A DNA stretch of 64,000 nt from Phymorhynchus buccinoides (GCA_017654935.2 CM065689.1:61567606-61631605); one strand, 5' to 3'. Shown: positions 35,591 through 47,717, counted from the stretch's first letter. The notes: generated from the sequence alone by a model not told the origin. Numbers and translations are program-made.

Positions 35591-35779
35591 ATCTTAAAGA
35601 TCAAATATAATTTAGTTTTCTGTTCTTCCTCTTCTAATTCTTTTCTATGTATTAGACTATTACTATTACTACCCATCCCGTTACACCCCCCACCGCACAC
35701 ACCCCGACCATCCCTCCCCGCTCACCCACCCCCCCCCCCCATCCCCAACCCCAACCCTACTCCCCACCCCATACGCACA

Positions 35780-36443
35780 CGCGCATGCGTTAACCTCATA
35801 CTCAACGTCAATGAGCTGGAAGACAATAGCGGTGAATAGCGCGATATTGTACGTCGTTAAAGTAATCTCCGCTCTCCAACCCTTTTGTTGGCAATGCGCG
35901 CGCAGTACTGAGTTGTTTCTGTGTAAAGTGTTTGTTGTGGCCGGCTTGAAATTTGGGTCCGCGCAAATGTAAATTGGCTCATATCACGCGCGTTTATGAA
36001 TGGATGCTGTTGAAATTTTGCACCAAGATAGTCACTATCCCTGGTCATGCACGTTCAATATTTCGAGGCAGTGTCGGGTCTCGTTTTGCCGCGGTTTGTG
36101 AAAAGGTCAAGCGGCGTATATCGCGCACGTTTATAAATCGATTTGCTTCCAGTTTGGCACACAGATAGTCACTGTCCTCGGTCATCTACCTTCCAAATTT
36201 GAAGGCAATCCATCCAGAAATACCGGAGATACGGAGGATACGCGTTTCGCGCATTTGCCAAACCGCGCAAATGACACGGACGCCTTTGTTGCCGTTGCCA
36301 TCGCCACGTTAGGGCTGATAGCAAATTTGAAGCGATTCGGTCGAAAAACGGCAGAGTTATAACTTATAAGGCCCGTTCTGTGTTTCACACACACACATGG
36401 ATACACGGACGGACGGACGGACAGTTGCCTTTTAATAATATGA
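35780..36443 (-). mobile_element. Helitron-like repeat family H, partial copy D
   Basis: On the minus strand it starts A|TCATATTATTAAAAGGCAAC, then a GTCC-rich stretch, (TG)n, GGGCCTTATAA and TTTTTCGACCGAATCGCTTC. The same order of blocks is found at 43962-44400 (+) and at the right end of 62151-63823 (-). The CTAG-type end is missing here, so this copy is truncated. It sits in intron 1. Confidence 0.6.
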
Positions 36444-37047
36444 TTACTCATGTGTGATGTGCGTTGTGACATGCTTCAGTATACCCTCGCCTCCCCCTTA
36501 TTCCCCCTCCCCCCCCCCCTCACCTGTCATTACTCCAAGCATTTTTTTCTTTTTTTGTGTAACCCATTTGCCTTTTCACTTTTGTGCATGTGTTAGTTAA
36601 CTTTGTTATTGAATGTTCTATTTACCCCAGGGCTGGGTGGAAAAAAGCATTGTATTGCTTATCTCATGTTTCCCTGGTTAAATAAAATTTTGTTTTTGTT
36701 TTTGTGTGTGTGCGCGTGCATGCAGGCATGCCTCTGAGAGACAGAGAGTATGTTTGCTTGCGTGTGTGTGTGTGTGTGTGCGTGTGCGTGCGTGCATGCA
36801 GGCATGCCTCTGAGAGACAGAGTGTGTGTGCTTGCGTGTGTGTGTGTGTGTGTGTGTGTGCGTGCATGCAGGCATGCCTCTGAGAGACAGAGAGTGTGTG
36901 TGCTTGCGTGTGTGTGTGTGTGTGTGCATACATGTGTGAGTGCGTGCATGCAGGCATGCCTCTGAGAGACAGAGAGTGTGTGTGCTTGCGTGTGTGTGTA
37001 TGTGTGTGCGTGCAGGCATGCCTGTGAGAGACAGAGAGTGTGTGTGC

Positions 37048-37096
<49 letters not shown>

Positions 37097-37320
37097 CGTG
37101 CGTGCAGGCATGCCTGTGAGAGACAGAGAGTGTGTGTGCTTGTGTGTGCGTGTGTGCGTGCAGGCATGCCTGTGAGAGACAGAGAGTGTGTGTGCTTGTG
37201 TGTGTGTGTGTGTGTGCATGCATGCAAGCATGCCTCTGAGAGACAGAGAGTGTGTGCTTGTGTGTGTGTGTGTGTGTGCATGCAGGCATGCCTCTCTGAG
37301 AGAGACAGAGAGTGTGTGTG

Positions 37321-37387
<67 letters not shown>

Positions 37388-38272
37388 ATGCAGGCATGCC
37401 TCTGAGAGACAGAGAGTGTGTGTGCTTGCGTGTGTGTGTATATGACTCAGTGCCAAAAGGTGCGCACAATGATGGTGGTGGACTTTGATCATGAATAAAA
37501 TCATTTTAAAAACAGTCTGTGTTGCAACACTTGTTTGAGCGTGTGTATGAATGATTAAATATATAATATAAACAATCACAGCACCGTATCTTTATACATT
37601 ATTACATTATTCGGTCCGAACTTGAGAAATGTCTGTAAAATCGGGCTGCCGAAAATGGACAATCGTGCAGTCGGTCTCGTTCGTTCGAAAGACAGCCTAA
37701 ACAGTGACAAAATTCGGCAACCAAACGAAGTCAAATGAAAGATATAACGTTTTTATGTTTAAAAAACAAGATGTAGAGCAGGAAATATTCAATTATCTTA
37801 AGATTATAAGGTACAAAGTTGGGTAGTTGCGAACATAAAATGTGTCGTAATAATCAACTTGACCGAACTTTTGAGCTTACCTCGCAAATTACCGAGATGA
37901 GTTTCCTGGAAAATTAGGTTATCGAATTGACCAATGAAATCGCTTCAAACGAAACAGCGATCTTTCGATTTTAGGAGATAGCAACTGTTTTGGACATCGA
38001 TTATTAAGTTTGGTCAAATCTGTCGTAAGCTTTTATGTTTGAGATTCACATGAATAAATCTAATATTTTAAAATAAAAAATCTTTTTGCTTAGCGAGTTG
38101 TGTTTCTGACATTGCGTCTCACTTCCGGTCTCATTTTCATTCTTCCTGTTGCAAAGCGTAGCAGACGACAGACGATTTTGGTATGGTGTAAACGTTTTCA
38201 CTTCTTTATGTACGCCACGAAAAGTAATGTAAGCCACAACGTACGCCACAAAATAATGCTGGATTTTGTACC

Positions 38273-38445
38273 AAATGAGTTTAATAAAGCATATTAATCT
38301 CATATTCTGTGTTTGTTTACATTCATGTGTACAAGTAGAGAGCGATAGACCATTTTTGTTTGAAAAACTTCAGCAGAATCATAGCAATTTAGCAGTTTTT
38401 GAAACAGCGTGTGTCGAATATAAAACATTAAAACAATTGCAGGGA
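38273..38445 (+). repeat. Direct repeat, left copy
   Basis: TTTAATAAAGCATATTAATC, AGACCATTTTTGTTTGAA-AAC and TTCAGCAGAATCAT recur at 40238-40390 with moderate divergence. The pair flanks the Helitron-like copy A. Confidence 0.75.
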
Positions 38446-38644
38446 ATGAAGCCTTTTGAGGTTTTAAACAGTCTTTTTTTATGGATGGTTGTAATGCATT
38501 AAGCCAAGCCTATCATGTGTGAATGAAAGACAAACAATTTTCTGTATCTTAAGGCTTGCTAAAATACATCAATGGGCAAAGTTGGGTCTTTCTGTGAAAT
38601 ATATTTTTGGTCTTGTTCAATGTAGTGATTGATTTAGTACACTT

Positions 38645-39902
38645 ATCTTATATATATTTTCCAAATCTGTCTGTGTGTGTGTGTGTGTGTCTGTCTGTGT
38701 GTCCCTTATGCACGGCCACAGTTCTCAACCGATCAACACCAAATTTGGTATCAAGCATCCTTGGCACCCTCCGAAGGTCATGCCGTCCTTACTTTTCGGA
38801 AACCTCCGCCAAGGGGTCGTGGGGAGGGGGGGACCACACGCAGCTCGGATTTACTAACGGCAAGTGCGTGTGAGCTGGGGGGATGGGGGGAGGAGGGAGG
38901 GGAGGAGGGGGGCTGGGGGGGGAGGGGTGGGATGGTCCGGTGTGTGTGTGGGGGGGTGTTAAGGGGGGTGGGCTGGAGGGGGGCCACAGTTCTCAACCCA
39001 TCGACACCAAATTTGGTATCAAGCATCCTTGGCAACCTCTGCCAAGGCGTCGTGGGGAGGGGGGGGGGGGGACCACATGCAGCTCCACACGCACTTGCGG
39101 TTAGTAAATCCGAGCTGTTCGGGTTTGTTTCCTTTTTTTGTTTGTTTATTTGTTCTTTTCTGTCTGTCCCAAGGATCTCCCGAACCGCTTGACCGAATCG
39201 CTTCAAATTTTGTGTGGTGGTGTGTCCCCATGAGAGGAAGGCATCTGTGCAAAACGTTTTGCCGTCCTGACCTTGACGTTGGTGTATGACCTTGAAAACT
39301 GAAAATCGTTAAGGGACCATAACTTCCACACCGCAGGTCCTAGAGTCTTGACACTTGGCATGGATGTACTTTCGCTTATGGCCGTTCTGATGATGGCGTA
39401 CCAATGAAGGTCAAGGTCAGGGAGATCGGTATGCCTTGAAAGTGGTAGGGGTTTAATGATTGGGTTTTACTGTCCTACGCATATCTCCCGAACTGCTTTA
39501 CCGAATCGTTTCCAGTTTTGTGTGGTGGCGTGTCACCATGAGAGAAGGCATCCGCGCATTAATTGTCACCGTCATGACCTTCACCTTGGCGTATGACCTT
39601 GAAAACCGAAAATCTTTAAGGGGCTATAACGTCCACACCGTTGGTCTTAGGGACTTCAAACTTGGCATGTAGGTACTTTGGCTTATGGTTGTTCTGATGA
39701 TTGCATACCGATCAAGGTCAAGGTCATGGAGATCGGTAGGCCTTGAAAGTGGTAGGGGTCAAAAAATTGTATTTTCAGCCACAAAAGTAAAAATATATTT
39801 TGCGGACCCAGTGAAACCGGTACTCAGCGGTACCGGTACTTGGCGTTGCCTGTACAAGGCGTTACCGGTACTAGGCGTTACCGGTACGGGGCGTTGCGCT
39901 AG
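38645..39902 (+). mobile_element. Helitron-like repeat family H, copy A
   Basis: Starts near TATATATATTTTCC plus a TG microsatellite and ends GGGGCGTTGCG-CTAG|T at 39902. Inside are a roughly 285-bp duplicated segment (CACCAAATTTGGTATCAAGC at 38738 and 39006), two 300-bp units beginning ATCTCCCGAAC (39175, 39482), and a terminal block of (G/C)GTTACCGGTACT-type short repeats. It shares the whole right half with 44830-45618. Non-coding and non-autonomous. Helitron assignment rests on the A|TC...CTAG|T ends seen across copies. Confidence 0.6.
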
Positions 39903-40237
39903 TTGTTTTATAAAAGAAAGTTGGTAAGCAGCCCATTTCATTATTTTGTTTTTGTTTGTCAGTTGTTTTTTGTGTCACTGACTGTTGTAATGTGATAAAT
40001 GAAGAGTGGCGTCTGCGACACTGAATTAAATATGCACAATTTGTTCTCTTACTGGACTTCTAAAATGCATCAATTAAATAGTGGTATGTGTTTGGAAGCT
40101 TTGTTGTGTCTTGTTCACTGCAGTGAATATGCAGTTCAGTTAGTGAAGGCTGAAGTGGCTTGCTTTGTTCGGAAAAACTGAGGGGTACACTTCTTGTAAT
40201 GCTGATGTTTGCCGTGTGACATAGTTCATGCAATCAT

Positions 40238-40390
40238 ATGTTTAATAAAGCATATCAATCTCTAATTTTGTGATGTTCTAGTAGAAAGAAAGAGACCATT
40301 TTTATTTAAACAACTTCAGCAGAATCATGACAATTTAAATGTTTTTGAAATGGTGCGTGTCAAACATAAAATATTACAACAAACAAAGAC
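40238..40390 (+). repeat. Direct repeat, right copy
   Basis: Partner of 38273-38445: GTTTAATAAAGCATATCAATC, AGACCATTTTTATTT, CTTCAGCAGAATCATGACAA. Confidence 0.75.
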
Positions 40391-40780
40391 CAGTAATAAT
40401 TGTTGTTTAAGCTTAAAATATCATATTTTAGTGTCTAACACTTTGCTTTTGAACCTTTTTATGAAAATAATAACTTTTAGGTCAATTTATCAATTTGAAG
40501 AGAAAATACTGGCACTTAATTGTTGTAATATTTTATGTTTGTCACGGCCACAATTCGCACATTCAAACTCATTTTTCTCAAAAAACACCCCAAAAGTTAT
40601 CTTTTTGCTGCACAGCATGATGAAATATACTTTACACTTTCACTTAATGTAAGTCTTGGCATTCCAATGTAAAGTTGATTTGTAAGGGTGCCTGTCCACA
40701 TTCAGTGCACACCTTTTGGCACTGAGTCATGTGTGTGCATGCATGCAGGCATGCCTCTGAGAGACAGTGAGTGTGTGTGC

Positions 40781-40812
<32 letters not shown>

Positions 40813-40853
40813 ATGCAGGTATGCCTCTGAGAGACAGAGAGAGAGAGAGAGAG

Positions 40854-40927
<74 letters not shown>

Positions 40928-40973
40928 CTTGTGTGTGTGTGTGTGTGTGTGCATGCAGGCATGCCTCTGAGAG

Positions 40974-41026
<53 letters not shown>

Positions 41027-41277
41027 ATGCAGGCATGCCTCTGAGAGACAGAGAGAGAGAGAGTGTGTGTGTGTGTGTGTGTGTGTGTGCATGCAGGCAT
41101 GCCTCTGAGAGACAGAGAGTGTGTGTGCTTGCGTGTGTGTGTATGTGTTTGCGTGCATGCAGGCATGCCTCTGATTCGTCCGAGAGAGAGAGAGAGAAAG
41201 AGTGTGTTACAAGAGAGAGATAGAAATGGAGGGAGGGAGGGAGGGTTGTGATTGTCAATTAGTAAGGCTGATCCTTG

Positions 41278-41400
41278 CACAGTGATCGCAATTACCAATA
41301 TATACCGGTAAGATACTGATTGTGAAAACAGAATACCTGAGAGAAAAAAAAATAGAGCTATCTGTCTGGGACCGATAAAGTTCTGTCGGCACCAGTAAAA
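41278..41400 (+). repeat. Dispersed repeat family F, copy 1
   Basis: AGTGATCG, a GGTAA-x-ATACTGATTG block and GGGAC-x-x-x-TAA recur in the same order at 58926-59030. Diverged. It lies immediately upstream of the CR1-like LINE. Confidence 0.45.
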
Positions 41401-43590
41401 TATTTTCAACAACAAGGCTTTGGAGGTTGATGATTGCTGGCAGATTATTCGGGACAAAATTCACAAATCAATGGAAGAACATATCCCCAAAATCAAAAGG
41501 AACATGAAAAATAAAAAATATTCAAAGACATACTGGATGTCAATGGGACTTAGAAAAAGTGTTAGAAAGAAATATAGGCTTTACAAAAGATTTTTGGAAA
41601 ACAACAAATCTAAGCAAGGTAAAAAATATCGAGAATATATAAAAGAAAGAGACAAGAGTGGTAAGCAATTAAAAAGGGAGAGAAAAACTCATGAACGAAA
41701 AATAGCCGATAACTGTAAACAAAACCCTAAACTGTTCTGGAGGTACATTAATTCCAGATTGAAAATGAACACAGGGATTAGTCCACTTAAAGATAAAGAT
41801 GGTAGTCTTGTATGTGATGATGAGGGTAAAGCTAATATTTTAAGCAACTACTTTTCTAGTGTATTTACTAGAGAAAACACAGACAATTTACCAAGTGTAA
41901 ATTCTAAGGTGTCTCAGGCTCATAATTGTTCTGATGTTCATGTTTCACAAGAACAGGTAAAACTGAAACTGAAGGAATTAGACCCCAACAAAGCCCAGGG
42001 CCCAGATAGAGTGCCAGCACTGATTTTGAAAGAACTGTCTGAGGAGCTGGCCCCACCTCTAACTATTTTATTTAATAAATCCTTACAAACAGGTGAGCTG
42101 CCCGCAGACTGGAAAAAAGCTGAAGTAGCAGCCATCTTCAAAAAGGGTACAAAATCTGAACCAGGAAATTACCGGCCTGTAAGCCTCACGTGTATTATTT
42201 GCAAAATTTTAGAACAATTTATTAGAGACACAGTTGTAGCCCACATGACAAATTTTAACCTGTATTCAGAATGTCAACATGACTTTAGGACAGGAAGATC
42301 TTGTATGACCCAGTTGACGGATGTCATGGACAATTTTACAAAATATTTAGATGAAAAGGAAACTTTTGATGTGGTATATTTTGATTTTCGCAAGGCTTTT
42401 GACTCCATCCCACACGAACGATTGCTATTAAAGCTTCAGTCTTATGGTATAGATGGGAACATATTAAGATGGATAGGAAATTTTCTTACGGGTAGAACAC
42501 AAAGGGTACGAATAAATGGTAAATATTCTTCTGAAGCAGCAGTGTTGAGTGGCATTCCACAAGGTAGCATCCTAGGCCCCATTCTGTTCACAATTTTCAT
42601 TAATGATCTACCGGATCAAGTAGAAAGCATATGTAAATTTTTTGCGGACGATACCAAAATATACAATACTTCAAAACATTCTAAAACAATTCAACATGAC
42701 ATTGACAGACTAATAAACTGGACAGAGAAATGGAATCTGTATTTTAATGATAGTAAATGTAAGGTGATGCATTTAGGAAAGAATAATCCAAGTTGCAATT
42801 ATGAAATCTCACATGGTACTGACAAACATATTCTAAAAACTTGCAAAGAGGAAAAGGATCTTGGAGTCATCTTTGACTCTGGATTAACATTTGATAACCA
42901 CATTAATACGGCTATTGGTAAAGGCAACAAAATGCTGGGCCTAATTAGAAGAAGTTTTATTGGGTTAGATAATATAGTATTTTTAAAACTATATAAAAGT
43001 TTGGTCAGACCTCATCTAGAGTATGGAAATCAGGTTTGGAGTCCGTTTTTAAAAAGGCAATCGGCAGCATTAGAAAGGGTCCAAAGACGAGCAACAAAAT
43101 TGATTAAAGGCGTTAGTCACCTTGATTACGAACACAGACTAAGAAAGTTGAAATTACCATCTCTGAAATACAGAAGAATTCGTGGGGATCTGATAAATAC
43201 ATACAAAATTTTTCACAGTGATAACAATACTAATAAATCTTTGTTCCAGCTAACAACTGACTCAAGAACCCGTAATAGTGATTTAAAAATACTAACCCAG
43301 TATAGCCGAACTAATATTAGAATTTTTTTATTTTCTAACAGAGTAACAAAGTTTTGGAATACTCTTCCTGCAATATTAAACGAGCACAGAATCTAACACA
43401 ATTCAAAAACCTCTTTGGTGGATACACCAACATATCAAAACTACAATACGAGCATGACTAAAAGGCAGATTTGCCGAAAACAAAATACAAAAACCTCTCA
43501 GCTGTTTAAAAGTTCAAACAAAAATGACAGGACAGTGAAGAGGCCGCGAGACCTAATGTCCTAACTACCTGACCTGACCTGACCTGACCT
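41400..43590 (+). mobile_element. CR1/Jockey-like LINE, 5'-truncated, with CTGAC tail
   Basis: Contains the long RT frame at 41420-43396, a short 3' UTR (43400-43560) and a terminal pentanucleotide run (CTGAC)n at about 43565-43590. The endonuclease domain is missing, consistent with 5' truncation during insertion. It lies in kinesin intron 1. It is the best preserved retroelement in the window. Confidence 0.88.
41420..43396 (+). CDS. Reverse transcriptase of CR1/Jockey-like LINE (5'-truncated ORF2)
   Basis: 658 codons without a stop. Lys/Arg-rich linker (residues 1-110), then the RT domain: thumb-side motif DPNKAQGPDRVPALILK (188-204), GNYRPVSL (249-256), FDFRKAFD (321-328, first catalytic Asp), SGIPQGSILGP (377-387), KFFADD (406-411, catalytic Asp pair) and LGVIFD (481-486). 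The C-terminal region has RPHLEYGNQVWSP (530-542), LERVQRRATKLIKG (551-564) and FSNRVTKFWNTLPA (638-651), typical of CR1/Jockey-clade ORF2. The usual N-terminal apurinic endonuclease is missing. The first ATG is simply the first one after the truncation and not a true start. Would copy RNA at a nicked target (family knowledge); without endonuclease this copy cannot move alone. An uninterrupted frame suggests recent insertion. Confidence 0.9.
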   Translation: MEVDDCWQIIRDKIHKSMEEHIPKIKRNMKNKKYSKTYWMSMGLRKSVRKKYRLYKRFLENNKSKQGKKYREYIKERDKSGKQLKRERKTHERKIADNCKQNPKLFWRYINSRLKMNTGISPLKDKDGSLVCDDEGKANILSNYFSSVFTRENTDNLPSVNSKVSQAHNCSDVHVSQEQVKLKLKELDPNKAQGPDRVPALILKELSEELAPPLTILFNKSLQTGELPADWKKAEVAAIFKKGTKSEPGNYRPVSLTCIICKILEQFIRDTVVAHMTNFNLYSECQHDFRTGRSCMTQLTDVMDNFTKYLDEKETFDVVYFDFRKAFDSIPHERLLLKLQSYGIDGNILRWIGNFLTGRTQRVRINGKYSSEAAVLSGIPQGSILGPILFTIFINDLPDQVESICKFFADDTKIYNTSKHSKTIQHDIDRLINWTEKWNLYFNDSKCKVMHLGKNNPSCNYEISHGTDKHILKTCKEEKDLGVIFDSGLTFDNHINTAIGKGNKMLGLIRRSFIGLDNIVFLKLYKSLVRPHLEYGNQVWSPFLKRQSAALERVQRRATKLIKGVSHLDYEHRLRKLKLPSLKYRRIRGDLINTYKIFHSDNNTNKSLFQLTTDSRTRNSDLKILTQYSRTNIRIFLFSNRVTKFWNTLPAILNEHRI

Positions 43591-43961
43591 GAACAAAAAA
43601 GCAATCTCAGCGGCTAGCCACTCCGTGCGCTACGGGTTTCCCCATGACTGATTGGTACATGGTAGGTCTTCTCAGTCAGTGATAGAACTGCAGTAGCACG
43701 CGCGAAAGCAGTCAGTGACGTAGGCCTTGGCTACATTTACTTTAGTTTTAATAGCAAAAAGATTTCATCCGTGGCTACGGTGGTGATGACTGATGACAGC
43801 TTCGCTGTGTCCTGCGGCTCATGCAGTCGTTTCATCAAGAATTTTGCAAAGAGAGAGCAAGTGTGTGTGATTGCGTGTGTATTGACCACTGAATTAATTG
43901 TTGACAGAGGAGACATGCATTTGGACATTTAAGATCTTATCATCATCATCATCATCATCAT
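43591..43961. other. Intron 1, no gene seen
   Basis: Single-copy-looking sequence ending in an (ATC)n run (43939-43961) at the left edge of the Helitron-like copy B. Confidence 0.55.
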
Positions 43962-45618
43962 TCATATAGTAAAAAGCCAAGTGTCCGTGTGTGTGTGTGT
44001 GTGTGTGTGTCTGAAACACAAAACGGGCCTTATAACTCCGCCGTTTTTCGACCGAATCGCTTCAAATTTGCTGTGAGCCCTAACGGGGCGATGGCAACGG
44101 CAACCGAGGTGGCCGTGTCATTTGCGCGGTTTCGCAAATGCGCGAAACGCGCATCCGCCGGCCTCTCGGCGCCCGTATCTCCGGCGTTTCTGGGCCGATT
44201 GCCTTCCAATTTGGCAGGTAGATGACCGGGGACGGTGACTATTGGTGTGCCAAACCGGAAGCGAATCGGTTCAGAAACGCGCGCGCTATACGCCGCTTCA
44301 TCTTTTCACGAATAACTCCACCGTTTCTTAGCCGATTCGCATCCAATTTGCTGTCAGGCTTGCTATCCCGGGGCAAAGCATGGCAGGAAATTTGAACAGC
44401 ATCCGTTCATAAACGCGCGCGATATGCACCAATTTACAGTTTCGCTAACTAGACCAAACGGGATCTGTCCAAACGTGCTGTTATTAAAGGGGGGGGGGAC
44501 TGCTGCGTGCATGAGACCGTGGTTCACACGTGCTGGGGTGACGAGTAGGTCAGCGGAGCTGGTTATGGGTGGGGTAGAGGGTGGGTGGGTGGGCGGAGGG
44601 ATGGTGGGGGGGAGGGCAGTGGAGATTACAAGGGGATGACACTACACGTATCTGTATTATTAAAAAATCGGGACTTTACTGTTTTACCACTGCCTCCGGG
44701 CATTGCCTCCAGTATTGTTCCCACAATCTTTGTATTTACAAATGCCCCACATGCCGAAAGGCCGAACTAAGTTGGCTTTCAGTTCGTTTTTCTGTTTTTG
44801 TCCTTTGCCAATCTACGATCGCAAAGGAGTAAGTTTTCGTTCAGGTTTGTTTCCTTTTTTTTTTGTTTGTTTGTTGTTCTTTTCTGTCTGTCCTAAGGAT
44901 CTCCCGAACCGCTTGACCGAATCACTTCAAATTGTGTGTGGTGGTGTGTCCCTATGAGAGGAAGGCATCCGCACAAAACTTTTCGCCGCTCTGACCTTGA
45001 CCTTGGTGTATGACCTTGAAAACCCAAAATCGTTAAGGGGCCATAACTTCCACACCGCAGGTCCTGGAGTCATGAAACTTGGCATGGAGGTACTTTCGCT
45101 TATGGCCGTTCTGATGATGGCGTACCAATGAAGGTCAGCGTCAAGGTCAGGGAGATCGGTATGCCTTGAACGTGGTATGGGTCTAATAATTGGGGTTTTC
45201 TGCCCCACGCATATCTTCCGAACCGCTTCACCGAATCGTTTCCAATTTTGTGTGGTGGCGTGTCACCATGAGAGGAAGGCATCCGCACATAAATTATCGC
45301 CGTCATGACCTTCACCTTGGCGTATGACCTTCATAACCGAAAATCTTTAAGGGGCTGTAACGTCCACACCGTTGGTCTTAGGGACTTGGCATGTAGGTAC
45401 TTTAGCATATGTTTGTTGTGATCATTGCATACTGATCAAGGTCAAGGTCAAGGTCATGGAGATCGGTAGGCCTTGAAAGTGGTAGGGGTCTAAAAATTGT
45501 ATTTTCAGCCACAAAAGTAAAAATATAATATTTTGCGGACCCGGCGAAACTGGTACTCAGCGTTACCGGTACTTGGCGTTACCTGTACTAGGTGTACCAG
45601 TACGGGGCGTTGCGCTAG
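43962..45618 (+). mobile_element. Helitron-like repeat family H, copy B (fullest plus copy)
   Basis: Starts TCATATAGTAAAAAGCCAAG, then TGTCC and (TG)n, then GGGCCTTATAACTCCGCCG and CGACCGAATCGCTTCAAATT. The middle is G-rich. The right half has two 300-bp units starting ATCT(C/T)CCGAACCGCTT (44898, 45209). It ends with GTTACCGGTACT-type short repeats and GGGGCGTTGCG-CTAG|T at 45618. There is no Rep/helicase frame. It shares its right half with copy A and both ends with the inverted copy C. Confidence 0.65.
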
Positions 45619-45767
45619 TGTTTGTTAAATATGTAGGCCTACTATAGTGACTGCTAAGAGAGGGAGAGTGGGGGTGGGGTGGAGGGAGTAGATTGGTGGA
45701 TTAACGGAGACAGAGAGGTTGGGGGAGGGGGTGGGGGAGATTGCTGGATTAATGGAGACAGAGACAG

Positions 45768-45801
<34 letters not shown>

Positions 45802-45864
45802 GGGGGGGTGATAGATTAATGGCTCATTTCAGGAGTTGACATAATAAATTTATTAATTTGCTTA
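45619..45864. repeat. Purine-rich and TG simple repeats
   Basis: GGGAG/GGGTG-rich stretch, then (TG)n at about 45770-45799 and a run of G. No gene. Confidence 0.8.
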
Positions 45865-46165
45865 TCGGTTATATGGGGCATATCCTATCAGTTAGAAACA
45901 AATCAACTGTGGGTGTTTTGCAGATCAGTAAATATGGGGCATATCCTTTCAGTTAGAAACAAATCAACTGTGGGTGTTTTGCAGATCAATAAATATGGGG
46001 CATATCCTTTCAGTTAGAAACAAATCAACTGTGGGTGTTTTGCAGATCAATAAATATGGGGCATCAGATCAGTAAATATGGGGCATATCCTATCAGTTAG
46101 AAACAAATAAACTTTGGGTGTTTTGCACTTTTTTTGCAGATCAGTAAATATGGGGCATATCCTAT
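45865..46165. repeat. 61-bp tandem repeat, about five copies
   Basis: The unit contains TATGGGGCATATCCTTTCAG, TTAGAAACAAATCAACTGTG and GGTGTTTTGCAGATCA. One copy is truncated (46057-46075). Confidence 0.92.
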
Positions 46166-46419
46166 CTGTCATGGGTGAGGATGGTGATTTTTTTTTTATA
46201 GCTATATATAGTATACATATTACACTTTACAACTGTAATATTGATAATGGGTGCGTTGTTGGTGAGTTAGGGGCTGGAGGGGGGGAGAGTTTTAAAAGGT
46301 ACAAACTGATAGAGGGTGTTGAATAGCTTATTTGCTTTTATAATTTGCATTCATATCATACCACATGTTCAATCTATTTTGAAAAAATTAGTCTTTATTT
46401 ATTGAAATTTGAAAAGTTC

Positions 46420-47336
46420 CATTGAGTTTTGGAGCACTGAAACTCCCCTCCAATGCACGCTACAAACATGCATGGGAACAGTGGATGACCCTGTTGAGTG
46501 TTGAGTGTTGAGTTTTGGAGCACTGAAACTCCCCTCCAATGCAGGCTACAAACATGCATGGGAACAGTGGATGACCCTGTTGAGTGTTGAGTTTTGGAGC
46601 ACTGAAACTCCCCTCCAATGCAGGCTACAAACATGCATGGGAACAGTGGATGACCCTGTTGAGTGTTGAGTTTTGGAGCACTGAAACTCCCCTCCAATGC
46701 AGGCTACAAACATGCATGGGAACAGTGGATGACCCTGTTGAGTGTTGAGTGTTGAGTTTTGGAGCACTGAAACTCCCCTCCAATGCAGGCTACAAACATG
46801 CATGGGAACAATGGATGACCCTGTTGAGTGTTGAGTGTTGAGTGTTGGAGCACTGAAACTCCCCTCCAATGCAGGCTACAAACATGCATGGGAACAGTGG
46901 ATGACCCTGTTGAGTGTTGAGTTTTGGAGCACTGAAACTCCCCTCCAATGCAGGCTACAAACATGCATGGGAACAATGGATGACCCTGTTGAGTGTTGAG
47001 TGTTGAGTGTTGGAGCACTGAAACTCCCCTCCAATGCAGGCTACAAACATGCATGGGAACAATGGATGACCCTGTTGAGTGTTGAGTGTTGAGTGTTGGA
47101 GCACTGAAACTCCCCTCCAATGCAGGCTACAAACATGCATGGGAACAGTGGATGACCCTGTTGAGTGTTGAGTGTTGAGTTTTGGAGCACTGAAACTCCC
47201 CTCCAATGCAGGCTACAAACATGCATGGGAACAGTGGATGACCCTGTTGAGTGTTGAGTGTTGTTTATTGTATGTTGAGTGTTGAGTGTTGTTTATTGTA
47301 TGTTGAGTGTTGAGTGTTGTTTATTGTATGTTGAGT
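46420..47336. repeat. 79-93-bp minisatellite with heptamer length variation
   Basis: About ten copies containing GGAGCACTGAAACTCCCCTC, CAATGCAGGCTACAAACATG and GGAACAGTGGATGACCCTG, followed by 1-3 copies of TTGAGTG. Unit length steps by 7 bp. The tail at 47245-47336 is a shorter repeat based on TTGTTTATTGTATGTTGAGTG. Minus-strand frames here are repeat artefacts. Confidence 0.95.
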
Positions 47337-47595
47337 CATGCAGCAAGAATCAGGACAACATAGAATATAGACAAAGGTTAGAAACTATGTTCAGAGTTTG
47401 GGGTAAGGGAGAGGGTTGGGAGAGGTATCATATGGGGGAAGGAGACTGATAAGGCAGAAGAGGCTACCAAGTCCTGAGGCTGTAGGTGGTGGTTATCTAA
47501 TATAAGAGCATATGTTTGCAAAATAAGTTTATTTTCGTGTTTATGGGTGCATTTTGATTTTTTCCCCATTTATGTTTGCACAATGACTTTAGTCA

Positions 47596-47597
<2 letters not shown>

Positions 47598-47664
<67 letters not shown>

Positions 47665-47717
47665 CTCCATGTGTGTGTGTGTGTGTGTGTGTGTGACTGT
47701 GCGTATGTGTGTGTGTG

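Larger units (their letters stand above)
37442..40730. mobile_element. 3.3-kb non-autonomous TIR element with a nested insert
   Basis: Terminal inverted repeats match at 25 of 26 positions: ATGACTCAGTGCCAAAAGGT at 37442-37461 (repeat continues to 37467) and its complement ending at 40730. Outside the ends, the same tandem array continues in the same orientation, so the block was inserted into it. The target duplication is unclear (AT at most). Inside are AT-rich sequence, the Helitron-like copy at 38645-39902, and two similar segments (38273-38445, 40238-40390). No transposase frame is present. Tc1/mariner-like ends are possible but not shown. Confidence 0.75.
36690..41180. repeat. GCATGCC/GAGAGACAGAG tandem array, split by a TIR element
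   Basis: Blocks 36690-37441 and 40731-41180. The unit is TGCATGCAGGCATGCCTCTG, AGAGACAGAGAGTGTGTG and then a TG run of variable length, so units range from about 55 to 110 bp. Unit orientation is the same in both blocks. They were once one array, now separated by the inverted-repeat element at 37442-40730. Long CA/TG reading frames (HTHTHT, CVCVCV) are artefacts. Confidence 0.92.

Noticed and set aside
36659..41457. Histidine/threonine- or cysteine/valine-rich frames
   Set aside because: CA/TG microsatellite translation within the GCATGCC array.
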